Assembly: GCA_910577785.1 (NCBI GenBank)
Contig: CAJTNT010000009.1
Location: 1-64,000, forward strand
DNA from: an uncultured Lachnospiraceae bacterium
Lineage (GTDB): Bacteria > Bacillota > Clostridia > Lachnospirales > Lachnospiraceae
Direction: 5' to 3'
Length of the DNA stretch: 64,000 bases
The translations under genes and the position numbers were made by a program. Positions 7,779 through 16,875 of the stretch are shown here, in pieces (positions within the stretch are counted from its first letter, which is position 1; each line of letters begins with the position of its first letter). Under the pieces are notes generated by a model. The model made no database searches, had not been told where the DNA came from, and was given only the letters and a program-made list of their open reading frames with translations.

Positions 7779-10067
7779 TTGAAAAAAATATTTCCAAAAA
7801 TGGCAGCGCTGTCTTTGGCTATGGCTCTGATAATGGCTCTGATGGGAGGCGCATCCTCTGTCCTTCCTGTCTATGGGGCAGACAGCAATACACTGCAGGC
7901 GCTGGTATCCCAAGCGGAACAGATAGACGCAAGCTGTTACACGGATGCATCGGCAGCCCTTCTTCAAAGCGCAATCAATTCTTCCATGCAAGTCATCCAG
8001 GATAAAAGCGCCAGCAGTTCCCGTGTCAATCATCATATTGTACTGTTAAATACGGTTATGCAGGCGCTCGTAAAAAAGGCGGACGGGAATACGCCTGCCT
8101 GTGGGCATTATACAATCAAAGGGATCCTCCGCCAGGCTTCCTCTGACAATGCCTCTATGGGGAATGCATCTATTTGCCAGCCTATGGAGCTTATCGTGGA
8201 GGAAGACGGCCTGTTATTACAGCTGCACTTTACTTCCCTTACTGTGCCAGGATTGGGAAAGGGATATCTTGCCAGCCTGCACTATCTTCCCAGCTGGGAG
8301 GGGGCATTCCTGGAAATGACAGAGGAACAGTACCAGGCTTTCCAGGCATGCACGATTGATGCATATCATGAAGGCGTCTATGACAGGTTCAATCACCCGG
8401 ATACTGGCACGGATCTGACTATCAAAGGGCAATTATATCCGAAATATCTTACCCTTCCCGTAACTTACCAGGACGCGGAACTATGGGTGAGGGTCTATAT
8501 CCCTATCATGGAATCTATCAGCGCCGGCGGCGGGACGCAGTATGCGCGCTTGCAGCCAGATTGGAATACCCTTACCTGGATTGCCCCAGACACGGAAGGC
8601 CTTGATGCCGCCGTGCAGCAGCTTGTGCAGATCCAGGAGGCTGCCCTGGCGGCAGATTATACACAGGAAATGCTGGATTTGCTGAAACAGGCAATCACGA
8701 CTGGACATGACGCCCTGGACAGCAGCAATATCGGACAGTCCCAGGCGGACGCTATGGCACAGGCATTGAATGCCGTGGCGAACCTGTACACAGATACGGA
8801 AAAGCAGTATCTTCATGATATGATACAGCTGGCACATCACTATACTACCGATGATTACACAGATACATATGTAGCAGATCTGAAAAAGCGGATCCAGACG
8901 GCACAGGAAGTTTATAATAATGCATTTGCCACACAGACACAGGTAAATGAGCAGTATGCCCTTCTCCTACAGGCAATCAGCAATGCCCAGAAGAAGGCCG
9001 CTGATCCTGCGCCAGCTCCAAGCCCAACGCCAGCTCCAGAAACCCCAAAACCAGAGACACCCTCCGAAAACGGCAGCCAAAAATTAGACAAGAATAAACT
9101 CAAGGATGGCGTCTATGCGGTTACTGGCAAGATGGTGAAGATTGACAAACGTACGGCATCCATGTCCAATGATGCTATCAGCCATACGGTTAAGCTGAGC
9201 GTTAAAAAGGGGAAATACAAAATAACCCTGGACTTCACAGGGCTGCAGATCAATGGAAGCTATGGATACCTGAGCAGGCTCAAATATTATAAGAAAGGAT
9301 ACACCCTGGACAGCTATGGCACGCCCCAGGGAACGGCGAAGGCCGTTACCATAGATTCCTACCAGCTTGACAGCAGCGGCATGCGGATTGTGGATTCCTA
9401 TGGGACAGATTACCCCAATCAGGTGACGTTTCCGCTAATTCCAGAAGCCGTTGACGATGGGTATGTGCCGCTGCAGGTATATATTCCGATTATGGAAGCG
9501 ATTTCTGCAGGGACAGGGACACAGCCGGTATTTCTCTTCCTTGATTGGGATACCCTGAAATCTACTACGGAGGATGATGAGAATTTTAAGGATAAGCAGA
9601 ACAGAGATCCGGGGTCTGCTGCCCCGGCAGGCAGCGGCTCTACAGGAAATAGTTCCCTTACACAGGGAAACGCTTCCCTCCTACAGGGAAACAGCTCCCT
9701 TTCACCAAAAAATGGTTCTCTCCTACAGGGAAATACTTCCCTCTCTCCTGGGAATACTTCCCGGATTGGCAAAGGCTTTTCCTTAAACAGCAGCTTATCA
9801 GCCTCTTTGCCAGGCAACGGCCAATCCATGCTGCCCGACGCAGATGCCGCAACGCCAGGGCTTGAAGGACTTTTAACAGAAAACATGCCTGCGGAAACAG
9901 CGCCTGCTGGAACAGCTGCTGCCGAAATGCAGCCCGGGGATGCAAGTGTAATGCCGTCTGGCAATTCCACAGACGCCCCCAGTCCGGCGGCAGTCCCGAC
10001 CGTTATGAGTATCCTGATGGCCGGCGCAGGATTTTTCTTTAAACTAAAAAGCAGGGGAGGCCTGTAG
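7779..10067 (+). CDS. Membrane-anchored NEAT-domain haem protein
   Basis: The 762-residue protein starts at a TTG 6 bp after ACAGGAGG. It has a signal peptide (about 1-34), a FIVAR-like helical region, a divergent NEAT module (about 108-270), further helical FIVAR-like repeats (275-410), a Pro-rich linker, and a clear NEAT module (about 440-600) with LKDGVYAVTGKM, TASMSNDA and VYIPIMEAISAG. After that comes a Ser/Asn/Gly/Leu-rich tandem repeat (about 625-665), a low-complexity stalk and a hydrophobic segment ending in KLKSRGGL, which would anchor it in the membrane. NEAT proteins bind and relay haem across the wall. It ends one base before the next start codon, so translation is probably coupled. 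Confidence 0.8.
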   Translation: MKKIFPKMAALSLAMALIMALMGGASSVLPVYGADSNTLQALVSQAEQIDASCYTDASAALLQSAINSSMQVIQDKSASSSRVNHHIVLLNTVMQALVKKADGNTPACGHYTIKGILRQASSDNASMGNASICQPMELIVEEDGLLLQLHFTSLTVPGLGKGYLASLHYLPSWEGAFLEMTEEQYQAFQACTIDAYHEGVYDRFNHPDTGTDLTIKGQLYPKYLTLPVTYQDAELWVRVYIPIMESISAGGGTQYARLQPDWNTLTWIAPDTEGLDAAVQQLVQIQEAALAADYTQEMLDLLKQAITTGHDALDSSNIGQSQADAMAQALNAVANLYTDTEKQYLHDMIQLAHHYTTDDYTDTYVADLKKRIQTAQEVYNNAFATQTQVNEQYALLLQAISNAQKKAADPAPAPSPTPAPETPKPETPSENGSQKLDKNKLKDGVYAVTGKMVKIDKRTASMSNDAISHTVKLSVKKGKYKITLDFTGLQINGSYGYLSRLKYYKKGYTLDSYGTPQGTAKAVTIDSYQLDSSGMRIVDSYGTDYPNQVTFPLIPEAVDDGYVPLQVYIPIMEAISAGTGTQPVFLFLDWDTLKSTTEDDENFKDKQNRDPGSAAPAGSGSTGNSSLTQGNASLLQGNSSLSPKNGSLLQGNTSLSPGNTSRIGKGFSLNSSLSASLPGNGQSMLPDADAATPGLEGLLTENMPAETAPAGTAAAEMQPGDASVMPSGNSTDAPSPAAVPTVMSILMAGAGFFFKLKSRGGL
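9645..9765 (+). repeat. Coding minisatellite in NEAT protein stalk
   Basis: An 18-bp-based repeat with variants of CAGGGAAACGCTTCCCT encodes GNSSL/GNTSL/GNASL-type units. It lies between the NEAT module and the membrane anchor and would change stalk length if it expanded or contracted. Confidence 0.7.
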
Positions 10068-10068
10068 C

Positions 10069-11244
10069 ATGGAATGGAAAAGAAGAACCGCAACAGGTGC
10101 AGGGGCAGCGCTTCTGGCATTGCTGGCGTGGCTTATGCCCTCAGCATTTCCAGTATATGCCGCAGCAGGGACAGTATACAGCTGTACCATCAACCGCTGC
10201 TATGCCCATCCCGTAACAGGATTGATTGAAGATTCTGGCGGCCAGGCTTCCTATGCTACCGGACAGAGCATGGCAGAGGGAGCTGTCTCTTCCGTTGGCA
10301 TCATGGAGGTGACAGAGGATGGCGCATATTATCTGACATTCCGTGCCAGCCTAATGGATTATACTTCTAACCACAGCTTTTCTGTACAGAATGTGGAGGA
10401 TACTGGCTGGTCGGCAGTAACGCCTACTGTCACGGCAAATGGCTCTGACAGCAATGGCACAACTTCGGACTTATGCATCCAGGTTCCCAGCGAGAACTGC
10501 GTGGTAAGGGGCAGCATGTATGTGACGCCTATGGGACGGGATGTTATCTTTTATTTCTATCCCAGTAATTATACACAAGGCAATACTGCCTGCATGACAG
10601 CTACTGTGGTAACCGAAACGACCAGCGGCTCAGCCGTTACAAGCCAGCCTGCAGCAGATGGAAATGTGCAGGCAAGTACAAATGGGCAGACAGGCACAAA
10701 TGACAGACAGGCAGATGCAGGCGGGCAGACAGATATAGATAACGAACCAGAAAATCCCAGCACAAAGAGCAGGCTGGATACAGATGGAAAGGCTCCAACA
10801 GGAACAGATGGGAACTCTGGCACGGCAAGCCCCAATACGGACAGATCGGCGACAAACAACATCAACAAGCCAGCGACATCTGCAGCAGGCTCTCCAGATG
10901 CAACGTTAAGCAGTGCGCAGGGGCTTAGCCTGTCCACGGCAGCAGATGCAGAAGCAGCGCAAAACAACAGCGGCAGCAGTGGCAGCAGCGGCAACAGCAG
11001 CAGCGGCAGCAGCGGCAACGGCAGCAGTGGCAGCAGCACCCCTATCATCAGCCTGATTGCAGCAACCACTGCTTCCATTACTATATCTGGCCTGGTTCTT
11101 ATGACAGCTGCCGCAGCCATCATCTGTTATATGAGGAAAAACTGGCAGAAATGGGGTGGCTATGACGATGAGGAATATGGGGATGAAGATAGGGATGCGG
11201 ATAGAGATGGGGATAGGGATGGGAATGAAGGCGCAGATACGTAA
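10069..11244 (+). CDS. Shp-like cell-surface haem-binding protein
   Basis: After a signal peptide (about 1-32) residues 33-190 match the haem-binding Shp domain: VYSCTINRCYAHPVTG, an EDSGG segment, SLMDYTSNHSFSVQN and a late MYVTPMGRD. Streptococcal Shp receives haem from surface receptors and passes it to the HtsABC importer, using two methionines as axial ligands; methionines are present near both expected sites. The domain is followed by a Thr/Gly/Asn-rich stalk, a Ser/Gly run, one membrane helix (about 325-350) and a short cytoplasmic tail of Asp/Arg/Gly repeats. The tail is encoded by GAT-rich repeats that overlap the start of the next gene. The gene order NEAT, Shp, importer supports a directional haem relay. 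Confidence 0.85.
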   Translation: MEWKRRTATGAGAALLALLAWLMPSAFPVYAAAGTVYSCTINRCYAHPVTGLIEDSGGQASYATGQSMAEGAVSSVGIMEVTEDGAYYLTFRASLMDYTSNHSFSVQNVEDTGWSAVTPTVTANGSDSNGTTSDLCIQVPSENCVVRGSMYVTPMGRDVIFYFYPSNYTQGNTACMTATVVTETTSGSAVTSQPAADGNVQASTNGQTGTNDRQADAGGQTDIDNEPENPSTKSRLDTDGKAPTGTDGNSGTASPNTDRSATNNINKPATSAAGSPDATLSSAQGLSLSTAADAEAAQNNSGSSGSSGNSSSGSSGNGSSGSSTPIISLIAATTASITISGLVLMTAAAAIICYMRKNWQKWGGYDDEEYGDEDRDADRDGDRDGNEGADT

Positions 11245-12331
11245 TACCATCGTGCTTTTTATTATGATGCTTTTCTTAAACGGCTGTGTCAACCAGCACC
11301 CGGAAGGAGAAGGCGGTATGCGGATGGCAGCGGCAGATATTTCAACAGATACGATAGAAACCATGCTGGAAATTACTGATCCGCAGGAGGAGGCCGCCGT
11401 AAAGGCTGCCAAGGCTATGGTACAGTCTATGGATCGAGAGCCAAGGATTATTGCCACCTCGCCTGCGGCAGCGGAGATATGCAACAGGCTGGAACTGAAC
11501 CTGGCGGGCATCTGCAGCAGCACGGCGTCTGCCTTACCGGAACGTTATCAGGATGTCCCGACCGTAGGAACAGCCATGAGCCCGGATATGGAGATTGTAT
11601 CATCCTTAAATCCTGATTGGATCTTAAGCCCCGCATCCCTGCAGACAGACTTACAGCCCAAATATGAAGAGATTGATACGCAATGGGCGTTTTTAAACCT
11701 GCGCAGTGTACAGGGAATGTACCGTTCTATCCAGGAGCTTGGGGAAATTTTCGGGCGCGAGGAACAAGCAATGACGCTTGTGGACGAATTTACGGAATTT
11801 TATGAGGAATACCAACGGAAGAACGAAGGGCAGGAAAGCCCCAAAGTGCTGATTCTGATGGGGCTTCCCGGGAGCTATATCATAGCGACAGAAAATTCCT
11901 ACGTGGGGAACCTGGTGGCGCTGGCTGGCGGCGAAAATGTCTATGCTGGAAGCAGCCAGGAGTTCCTTACCGTAAATACGGAAGATATGAAAGCCAAAGA
12001 GCCGGATATTATTTTAAGGGCGGCCCATGCGCTGCCCGATCAGGTGGCGGAAATGTTTCAGGAGGATTTTAAAACGAATGATATTTGGAAACATTTTAAG
12101 GCGGTAGAAAACGGGCGGGTTTTTGACCTTACTTATGAACTGTTTGGTATGAGCGCTACCTTCCGCTACCCGGAAGCATTGGAGGAACTGCAGCCTCTGC
12201 TGTATCCTGCAAGCGGCGCGGCTGCACAAAAGACAACAGAAACCAGCGCCCTGGCGCCGCATGTTAACGAAACATCCAGCGCAGCAAAAAAGGGAACTAC
12301 TGAGGAGGCGGCATATGAAGCAGAGAAATAG
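11225..12331 (+). CDS. Haem/iron ABC transporter substrate-binding lipoprotein
   Basis: The 368-residue protein has a lipoprotein signal peptide ending in FLNGC (lipobox Cys near residue 21) and a type III periplasmic-binding fold of the IsdE/HtsA/BtuF kind: EPRIIATSPAAAEI, VGTAMSPDMEIVSSLNPDWI, VLILMGLPGSYI, a NLVALAGGENVY segment and KEPDIILRA. It should accept haem from the Shp-like protein and deliver it to the permease. The start at 11225 was chosen because the signal peptide begins there; the longer frame back to 11156 reads only GAT-repeat DNA of the previous gene in another frame. It overlaps the upstream gene by 20 bp and the permease gene by 17 bp. Confidence 0.87.
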   Translation: MKAQIRNTIVLFIMMLFLNGCVNQHPEGEGGMRMAAADISTDTIETMLEITDPQEEAAVKAAKAMVQSMDREPRIIATSPAAAEICNRLELNLAGICSSTASALPERYQDVPTVGTAMSPDMEIVSSLNPDWILSPASLQTDLQPKYEEIDTQWAFLNLRSVQGMYRSIQELGEIFGREEQAMTLVDEFTEFYEEYQRKNEGQESPKVLILMGLPGSYIIATENSYVGNLVALAGGENVYAGSSQEFLTVNTEDMKAKEPDIILRAAHALPDQVAEMFQEDFKTNDIWKHFKAVENGRVFDLTYELFGMSATFRYPEALEELQPLLYPASGAAAQKTTETSALAPHVNETSSAAKKGTTEEAAYEAEK

Positions 12332-13376
12332 GGATTGCGGACAGGACAATCCTACTTTGGGCTGGCAGGATGATATACGCAGAAAGAAAAATAAGAAAGT
12401 CCGCGCCGCATTGTCTTTTCTGGTGATAACGGTATTGATGGCGTTGCTGTTTTTTGCGGCAATTAACATAGGAAGCCTGCAGGTTGGCGTTACAGGGCTG
12501 CTGAAGGGCCTGTTTGTGGAATATGACCCCAATGTTGCAGCCATATGGGATCTGCGTTTCCCAAGAATTATCATTTCCATGCTGGCTGGTGCGGGAATTG
12601 CGGTGTCTGGCGTATTGTTTCAGGCAGTGCTTAAAAATCCGCTGGCAGATCCGGGCATTATCGGCATTTCCAGTGGGGCAGGCTTTGCAGCCGTGCTGGT
12701 GACCGCTTTTGCGCCGCAATGGTATTTTTTTACGCCTCTGGCGGCATTTTTGGGGGGCGTGATTGCCTTCTTGCTGGTCTACTGCCTGTCCTGGAAGGGC
12801 GGCCTCAGCCCGCTTCGGATCATCCTGACCGGCGTGGCGGCAGACGCTTTGTTTACAGGCCTTGCAAGCGCTTTCAATTCCATGTCCGGCAAAGATATGT
12901 CCGGCGTGGCCGCCATTGTGGAAGCCAATATTACGCAGAAGACCTGGGAGGATGTATCTACCTTATTCCCTTATATTGCAGCCGGCCTGTTCCTGGCAGC
13001 GCTTTTTCTTGGGGAATGCAACCTGCTGTCTCTGGAGGATAAGACGGCACGGAGCCTGGGGATTAATGTCAATACCACACGCATCTGCATTTCCCTGATT
13101 GCCGTGCTTCTGGCAAGCATCTCCACAGCAATAGCGGGAGCCATCAGTTTCCTTGGGCTTATCGTGCCGCATATCGGAAGAATCCTCGTAGGAAGCGACC
13201 ACAGGGCGCTGATGCCCTTTTCTGCACTGGCGGGGGCTTTTACATTCCTGCTGGCAGATACCATTGGGCGAACGGCCGCCGCCCCGCATGAGGTGAGCGC
13301 GGCTGTGGTTATGAGCGTTGCAGGAGGCCCGTTCTTTATTGTCCTGCTGAGGAGGTCTAAAAAGTATGCAAGCTAA
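12315..13376 (+). CDS. FecCD-family haem/iron ABC permease
   Basis: The 353-residue membrane protein has about nine hydrophobic segments and FecCD hallmarks: DLRFPRIIISMLAGAGIAVSG, LADPGIIGISSGAGFAAV, GAISFLGLIVPHIGR and LADTIGR. The start at 12315 follows GAGGAGG by 7 bp and lies inside the end of the lipoprotein gene, indicating translational coupling. With the flanking lipoprotein and ATPase it forms a complete importer, working as a homodimer across the cytoplasmic membrane. Confidence 0.9.
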   Translation: MKQRNRDCGQDNPTLGWQDDIRRKKNKKVRAALSFLVITVLMALLFFAAINIGSLQVGVTGLLKGLFVEYDPNVAAIWDLRFPRIIISMLAGAGIAVSGVLFQAVLKNPLADPGIIGISSGAGFAAVLVTAFAPQWYFFTPLAAFLGGVIAFLLVYCLSWKGGLSPLRIILTGVAADALFTGLASAFNSMSGKDMSGVAAIVEANITQKTWEDVSTLFPYIAAGLFLAALFLGECNLLSLEDKTARSLGINVNTTRICISLIAVLLASISTAIAGAISFLGLIVPHIGRILVGSDHRALMPFSALAGAFTFLLADTIGRTAAAPHEVSAAVVMSVAGGPFFIVLLRRSKKYAS

Positions 13377-13440
13377 AACTGCAAAGCCCGCAACGAAGGC
13401 CATACCTGCCTTTTTCCACTGAGGAGGTCTAAAAGTATGC
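13347..13440 (+). repeat. Duplicated ribosome-binding/start segment with an 18-codon mini-ORF
   Basis: CTGAGGAGGTCTAAAAAGTATGC (13347-13369) is repeated almost exactly at 13419-13440. The first copy opens an 18-codon frame (13366-13422, MQAKTAKPATKAIPAFFH) whose stop TGA sits in the second copy; the second copy starts the ATPase gene, whose N-terminus (MPTKQAKTKK) resembles the mini-peptide. It looks like a tandem duplication of the ATPase gene start, now possibly used for coupling. Confidence 0.7.
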
Positions 13441-14231
13441 CAACAAAACAAGCAAAAACGAAAAAACTGGCGATGGAAGTAAAAAACCTGTCTTTTTCTT
13501 ATGGAAACAATAGGATTCTGCAGGGAGCATCCCTGGAAATAGAAAACGGGAAGATTACCACGATTATGGGCGCCAACGGATGCGGCAAATCCACGCTGTT
13601 TTCCCTAATGACCAAAAATCTGGTCCCGGCCAGGGGAAAGGTGCTTTTATATGGCAGAGATATCTGCGGCATGCAGCTTTCAGAATTTGCCAAAAAAGTC
13701 TCTATTGTACACCAATATAATACTTCTACGGACGACATTACCGTGGAGCGGCTGGTGGGGTTTGGCAGGACGCCCCACAGGAAACTCTTTGGCGGGTGCA
13801 GGGAGGAAGATATGCAGCTGATTGAGTGGGCGATGGAAGTTACCGGTATTACCAGCTACCGGGAGCGGGAAGTGGCAAAGCTGTCCGGGGGACAGCGGCA
13901 GCGTGTGTGGATAGCCATGGCGCTGGCGCAGAATACAAAGATCCTGTTTCTGGATGAACCGACAACTTATCTGGATATCCGCTATCAGATTGAGATATTG
14001 AATCTGGTACAAAAATTAAACCGGGAGTTCGGCATCACAATCGTTATGGTGCTGCATGACATTAATCAGGCCATTCACTTTTCTGACCAGATCATTGGTC
14101 TGGCGGCAGGGAAGGTTTTGGTTAAGGGAGCGCCTGGGAATGTGATTTCTGCAGAATGCATCCAAAAGCTCTATGGGATTGAACTGGGCGTGACAGAAAT
14201 TGACGGGAAAAAATTTGTGCTGACCGTATGA
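13437..14231 (+). CDS. Haem/iron ABC transporter ATPase
   Basis: The 264-residue protein has Walker A MGANGCGKST (about residues 43-52), Q-loop VHQYNTS, signature LSGGQRQRV, Walker B ILFLDEPT and the H-loop MVLHD, all intact. This is a FhuC/HtsC-type ATPase that powers the FecCD permease. AGGAGG lies 9 bp before the ATG, in the second copy of a duplicated segment. It is the last gene of the haem operon; a new promoter for xfp follows directly. Confidence 0.92.
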   Translation: MPTKQAKTKKLAMEVKNLSFSYGNNRILQGASLEIENGKITTIMGANGCGKSTLFSLMTKNLVPARGKVLLYGRDICGMQLSEFAKKVSIVHQYNTSTDDITVERLVGFGRTPHRKLFGGCREEDMQLIEWAMEVTGITSYREREVAKLSGGQRQRVWIAMALAQNTKILFLDEPTTYLDIRYQIEILNLVQKLNREFGITIVMVLHDINQAIHFSDQIIGLAAGKVLVKGAPGNVISAECIQKLYGIELGVTEIDGKKFVLTV

Positions 14232-14248
14232 CGGGATAGCATAATATA

Positions 14249-14277
14249 TTGCACGATCCCCCATAAAGTTGTATAAT
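14249..14277 (+). promoter_or_regulatory. Promoter of xfp
   Basis: TTGCAC (14249-14254) and TATAAT (14272-14277), 17 bp apart, sit 47 bp before the phosphoketolase start codon. Confidence 0.7.
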
Positions 14278-14323
14278 AAAAATGTCACAGAAAGACCTTA
14301 CAGAATGAAAGGAGAGTATTACA

Positions 14324-16699
14324 ATGTCTGATTCAACTACATGTCTGGAAAAGCAGCCACTGTCAGATGAGCTTCTGAACAAGATGGATGCTTACTGGAG
14401 GGCTGCCAATTATCTTTCTGCAGGCCAGCTTTATTTATTAGACAACCCACTGCTGAAAGAGCCCTTAACCATGGATCATGTGAAGAAGAAAATCGTGGGC
14501 CACTGGGGGACAGTGCCAGGGCAGAACTTTATCTATGTCCACTGCAACCGTGTGATTAAGCGTTATGATCTTGACATGATTTATCTTTCCGGCCCCGGCC
14601 ATGGCGGAAACTTCATGATTGCCAATACTTATATGGAAGGCACTTACAGCAAGGTTTATCCAAACATCAGCCAAGACGAGGAAGGCATGAAGAAAATGTT
14701 CAAGCAGTTTTCCTTCCCTGGCGGCGTGCCCAGCCACTGTGCGCCTGAGACGCCTGGGTCCATCAATGAGGGCGGCGAGCTGGGCTATTCCATCGCCCAT
14801 GCTTTTGGCGCTGTACTGGATAATCCCGACTTAATCGCGGTTGCCGTTGTCGGCGATGGCGAGGCAGAAACGGGCCCGCTTGCCACTTCCTGGCATTCCA
14901 ATAAGTTCTTAAATCCGGTTACGGATGGGGCTGTGCTGCCGATTATGCACCTGAACGGCTATAAGATCAGCAACCCGACGATTTTCTCACGTATTTCCCA
15001 TGAGGAAATGGAAAGCTTCTTCAAGGGCTGCGGCTGGAAGCCTTACTTCGTGGAAGGCGATGAGCCAATGGAGATGCACCGGAAGATGGCGGAGGCCATG
15101 GACAAGGCGATTGAAGAAATCAAAGCCATCCAAAGCCATGCGCGCACAGAAAACGACCCAGAAAGGCCGGTTTGGCCAATGATCGTACTACGTACGCCAA
15201 AGGGGTGGACAGGGCCGAAGTTCGTAGACGGACAGCAGATTGAAGGCACCTTCCGCGCCCATCAGGTTCCGATGTCTATGGAGAAGCCGGAGCATCTTGA
15301 CCAGCTGAAGGAATGGCTGGAAAGCTACCGCCCGGAGGAACTTTTTGATGACAACGGACGCCTGATTCCAGAACTGGAGGAGCTTGCGCCGAAGGGAACC
15401 GCACGCATGGGCGACAACCCACATGCCAACGGCGGCTTGCTGCTGAAGGACCTGCGCCTGCCCGACTTCCGCGAATATGGCATTGAAGTGCAGCCAGGGC
15501 GCACCAAGGCACAGGATATGATTGAGCTTGGACGCTATATCCGTGACATTTTCAAGCTCAACAAGGAAAACCGCAACTTCCGTATCTTCGGGCCGGATGA
15601 GACGATGTCCAATCGCCTGTACCATGCATTTGAAGAAGAGAACCGTGACTGGAATGCAGAGATGTTAGACAATGACGACTGCCTGGCAAGGGATGGGCGC
15701 ATTATGGACAGCATGCTCAGCGAGCATATGTGCGAGGGCTGGCTGGAAGGCTACCTGCTGACCGGACGCCATGGTTTCTTTGCAAGCTATGAGGCATTTA
15801 TCCGTATTGTGGACTCCATGGCAGCGCAGCATGCAAAATGGCTGAAGGTTACCAACCAGCTTTCCTGGAGGCAGCCAATCGCTTCCCTGAACTTTATCCT
15901 GACTTCCAATGTATGGCAGCAGGACCACAACGGATTTACCCACCAGGATCCCGGATTCCTTGACCATATCACCAACAAGAAGGCAGACGTTGTGCGCATG
16001 TACCTGCCGCCAGACACCAACTGCCTGCTGTCCTGCTTCGACCACTGCATCAAAAGCAAGAACTATGTGAATGCGATTGTGGCTTCCAAGCACCCCAGCT
16101 GCCAGTGGCTGACCATGGAGCAGGCGGTAAAGCACTGCACACAGGGTATCAGCATCTGGGATTGGGCAAGCAGCGACAAGGGCGACGAACCGGATGTCGT
16201 AATGGTAAGCTGCGGCGACACGCCGACCTTAGAGACCATGGCAGCCGTTACCATCCTGCGGGAAGAGATGCCGGAGCTGAAGGTACGCGTCATCAATGTT
16301 GTGGATCTGTTCAAGCTGGAATCTGACGCCAAGCATCCGCATGGCTTAAGCGACAGGGAATATGACATGCTGTTCACCAAGGATAAGCCAATTATCTTTG
16401 CTTTCCATGGCTATCCAACCCTGATCCATGAGCTGACCTACAACCGCCATAACCGCAACCTTTCCGTGCATGGCTATCTGGAAGAAGGTACGATTACTAC
16501 GCCGTTTGATATGCGTGTCCAGAACCAGATTGACCGCTTTAACCTTGTAAAGGATGCAGTTATGCATCTGCCGCAGCTGGGCAACAAGGGCGCGCATCTG
16601 GTACAGAAAATGAACAACAAGCTGATTGAACACAAGCAGTATATTACCGAATATGGACAGGATTTGGAAGAGATCCGTAATTGGGAATGGACAATGTAG
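14324..16699 (+). CDS. xfp: Xylulose-5-phosphate/fructose-6-phosphate phosphoketolase
   Basis: The 791-residue protein has the full phosphoketolase length and motifs: YLSGPGHGG near residue 90, the FSFPGGVPSHCAPETPGSI region, TPP-binding GDGEAETGP...W, and C-terminal blocks such as SNVWQQDHNGFTHQDPGF and the RHNRNLSVHGY segment. It cleaves xylulose 5-phosphate or fructose 6-phosphate with phosphate to acetyl phosphate plus an aldose phosphate, giving a bypass of glycolysis and a route for pentoses in the cytosol. It has its own promoter, a GAAAGGAG ribosome binding site and a strong terminator, so it is a single-gene unit. Confidence 0.97.
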   Translation: MSDSTTCLEKQPLSDELLNKMDAYWRAANYLSAGQLYLLDNPLLKEPLTMDHVKKKIVGHWGTVPGQNFIYVHCNRVIKRYDLDMIYLSGPGHGGNFMIANTYMEGTYSKVYPNISQDEEGMKKMFKQFSFPGGVPSHCAPETPGSINEGGELGYSIAHAFGAVLDNPDLIAVAVVGDGEAETGPLATSWHSNKFLNPVTDGAVLPIMHLNGYKISNPTIFSRISHEEMESFFKGCGWKPYFVEGDEPMEMHRKMAEAMDKAIEEIKAIQSHARTENDPERPVWPMIVLRTPKGWTGPKFVDGQQIEGTFRAHQVPMSMEKPEHLDQLKEWLESYRPEELFDDNGRLIPELEELAPKGTARMGDNPHANGGLLLKDLRLPDFREYGIEVQPGRTKAQDMIELGRYIRDIFKLNKENRNFRIFGPDETMSNRLYHAFEEENRDWNAEMLDNDDCLARDGRIMDSMLSEHMCEGWLEGYLLTGRHGFFASYEAFIRIVDSMAAQHAKWLKVTNQLSWRQPIASLNFILTSNVWQQDHNGFTHQDPGFLDHITNKKADVVRMYLPPDTNCLLSCFDHCIKSKNYVNAIVASKHPSCQWLTMEQAVKHCTQGISIWDWASSDKGDEPDVVMVSCGDTPTLETMAAVTILREEMPELKVRVINVVDLFKLESDAKHPHGLSDREYDMLFTKDKPIIFAFHGYPTLIHELTYNRHNRNLSVHGYLEEGTITTPFDMRVQNQIDRFNLVKDAVMHLPQLGNKGAHLVQKMNNKLIEHKQYITEYGQDLEEIRNWEWTM

Positions 16700-16760
16700 G
16701 ATTGGCAGCTGTTCCATCTTGGCTGAGGCACTTGTGCTGAGACGTAAGTACATAATATAG

Positions 16761-16818
16761 AAATTTAAAAACCCCGGACTGTGGCGTGGCAGGATCTGGG
16801 GTTTTTAAATTTTTTAAC
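16761..16818 (+). terminator. Rho-independent terminator after xfp
   Basis: A perfect 15-bp stem, AAATTTAAAAACCCC (16761-16775) with 16798-16812, ends in a T-rich run. Symmetry would allow function on both strands. Confidence 0.9.
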
Positions 16819-16875
16819 TTCTTTTGAGATATTTTCCCTCCCTCAGTTGTTTTCTTTATATAGGAGGTACAGATT

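Noticed and set aside
10906..11523. Minus-strand 205-codon frame with Ala and Ile/Pro repeats
   Set aside because: The repeats are the antisense of the Ser/Gly and GAT repeats of the Shp-like gene.
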